A program made the translations under genes and the position numbers. From assembly GCA_016212845.1 (NCBI GenBank), contig JACRDR010000061.1, forward strand, positions 1-5,986: a stretch of DNA of 5,986 nt, written 5' to 3'. The first letter of the stretch is position 1; each line of letters starts with the position of its first letter. Below, one piece after another: positions 4,893 through 5,986 of the stretch. The notes beneath the pieces were generated by a model. It was not told where the DNA came from. It worked only from the letters and a program-made list of their open reading frames with translations, and ran no database searches. This stretch comes from Elusimicrobiota bacterium (GTDB lineage: Bacteria > Elusimicrobiota > Elusimicrobia > UBA1565 > JACRDR01).

Positions 4893-5986
4893 ATGACGAA
4901 GACCCTTTTCGGAGTGCTGGCGGCGGCCCTGGCCACGGGCGCGTGGGCGGCTTCTCCCGAGACGACCCTCCAAGGCGACAGCAACGTGAAGGTCTGCAAC
5001 GCCGACACCGCCAGCATCGCGGTCACCGCTTCCCCCTCCGAGGTCTATCCGGGCGGCCGTCTGACCCTGAGCTGGGAGGCGGCCAACGAGGCCGGCTTCG
5101 AGGTCACGGACGCCGGGCACGTGAACGGCAACTCCGCGCAAGTCACCGCGCCCTCCACGCCGGGCACCAAGACCTACACGGTCACTACCCAAATGGAGTG
5201 CGGCCAGGCCTCCGGCAGCGTGACGGTGACGATCAAGCAGAAGGCGAAGGTGTTCCTCTCGGGAAGCCGGTTCTACACGCCGCCCTCCGTGGGCGATTAC
5301 ATGCTGACCTATACGATCGACCCGAATTTCGGCTCCGCCGAGGGCGCGTCGGTCAACGGCCTCGTGCAGGCGGCCGCCAGCGCCGGAGACAAGGCCCGCT
5401 TCAACGACTACGCGGACAAGATGCGCCAGTGGCCCCAGAGCGCGCAGGCGTACAACTACTCGCACACCGCGGGCCGCACCTACATCGTCGACGAGAGCGG
5501 CAGCGTGCTCGGCGATCTCGACACCTGGGGGCTCTTCAACAACGGGCTTCCCGGCCTCAACTACCTCGGGAATCCGTGGGGCAACGGAGACTACAACAAG
5601 GTATTCGTCGGCAACGGCAGCCTCAACTTCAACGGCATCGACTACGACGTGGTGGGCTTCGTCTCGGTGTCGCCGATCATCCTGGACCTCGACCTCAACG
5701 GCATGCCGGACGGGGATAAGGGGCAGTGGCTGCCGCACCCGGCGCGCTTCAACAAGTCGCGCTCCGTGCTCTTCGACATCAACGCCGACGGCTTCCCCGA
5801 CGTGACCGAGTGGATCGGCCCCGGCGACGGCATCCTCGTCGCGCCGGTGAAGAAGGCGCAGGGCGTCAAAGGCGAGAACCTCTTCGGCAACCCGATCGGC
5901 TTCATGGACGGCTACCAGAAGCTCGGCATGCGCTTCGACAAGGACCAGGACGGCAGGATCTCGGGCGACGAGCTCTCCGGCCTGCT
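4893..5986 (+). CDS. Exported Ig-like protein with RTX-associated calcium-binding domain (runs off the right edge)
   Basis: The frame is open for 364 codons to the window end, so the C-terminus is missing. The signal peptide is MTKTLFGVLAAALATGAWAA, with likely cleavage near residues 19-20. Residues about 41-115 form an Ig-like/PKD-like beta-sandwich (VTASPSEVYPGGRLTLSW … KTYTVTT … GSVTVTI). Cys35 and Cys103 could bridge it, which suits an oxidising compartment. Residues about 120-255 (FLSGSRFYTPP … YIVDESGSVLGDLDTWGLFN) match no family I know. From 259 the pattern SPIILDLDLNG, LFDINADGFPDVTEW (Asp295, Asn297, Asp299, Glu306) and GPGDGIL is that of the calcium-binding domain found in RTX-type haemolysin-like secreted proteins. 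It ends in a canonical EF-hand loop, DKDQDGRISGDE (349-360). Likely role: a calcium-stabilised secreted or surface protein; toxin activity is not implied by what is visible. It has its own promoter and a strong Shine-Dalgarno. Confidence 0.88.
   Translation, partial: MTKTLFGVLAAALATGAWAASPETTLQGDSNVKVCNADTASIAVTASPSEVYPGGRLTLSWEAANEAGFEVTDAGHVNGNSAQVTAPSTPGTKTYTVTTQMECGQASGSVTVTIKQKAKVFLSGSRFYTPPSVGDYMLTYTIDPNFGSAEGASVNGLVQAAASAGDKARFNDYADKMRQWPQSAQAYNYSHTAGRTYIVDESGSVLGDLDTWGLFNNGLPGLNYLGNPWGNGDYNKVFVGNGSLNFNGIDYDVVGFVSVSPIILDLDLNGMPDGDKGQWLPHPARFNKSRSVLFDINADGFPDVTEWIGPGDGILVAPVKKAQGVKGENLFGNPIGFMDGYQKLGMRFDKDQDGRISGDELSGL

Noticed and set aside
3476..5026. A 516-codon minus-strand frame across the radical SAM gene and beyond.
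   Set aside because: It is antisense to the radical SAM gene, the small membrane gene and the right-edge gene, all better supported. Its product is low in complexity and has no recognisable domain.
4605..5738. A 377-codon minus-strand frame under the right-edge exported protein.
   Set aside because: Its product is Val/Arg/Ala/Gly-rich shadow sequence. The opposite strand has a promoter, Shine-Dalgarno, signal peptide and known domains.

Overview
The window is high-GC bacterial DNA (about two-thirds G+C by eye). It looks like an accessory, cell-surface-oriented part of a chromosome from a diderm, uncultivated-type lineage. The best guess is Elusimicrobiota. That rests on protein style: an 'INFQGRL…GTFTMDF…SPRERL…PFAF' exported N-terminal domain, 'SSTNNKI…SIGE' segments joined to fibronectin type III (FN3) domains, and an RTX-associated calcium-binding domain on an exported Ig-like protein. 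I recall these styles from Elusimicrobiota and related genomes, and no search was run. I see no tRNA, rRNA, CRISPR array, transposase or integrase.

Left half, minus strand (1-2904): two genes for exported proteins lie in tandem 22 nt apart and are probably one operon. The upstream gene (2904 to 673) is a complete 743-residue secreted protein. It has four FN3-like domains in a symmetric A-B-B-A order and a separate C-terminal beta-rich domain. The downstream gene (650 to beyond base 1) is the first 216 residues of a secreted protein with a tail-fibre-like repeat, and its remainder lies outside the window.

Centre, plus strand (3080-4826): after a relatively AT-rich divergent intergenic region there is a 512-residue cobalamin-binding-type radical SAM enzyme. 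A small gene for an 81-residue single-pass membrane protein overlaps its 3' end by 38 nt. The enzyme stands apart from any recognisable pathway, so its substrate is unknown.

Right edge, plus strand (4893 to beyond 5986): after a good sigma-70-like promoter and a strong Shine-Dalgarno comes the start of another exported protein. It has a signal peptide, an Ig-like domain, an unrecognised middle region, and a calcium-binding domain of the RTX-associated 'SPIILDLD…FDINADG…' type with a canonical EF-hand loop. The window cuts it off.

Overall, three exported beta-rich proteins flank a radical SAM/membrane-protein pair. A shared role such as surface display, adhesion or envelope modification is possible, but only by proximity. 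No clearly new system can be proved from this sequence. The best candidates for follow-up are the orphan radical SAM enzyme with its overlapping membrane protein, the A-B-B-A surface protein, and the unrecognised middle domain of the right-edge protein.
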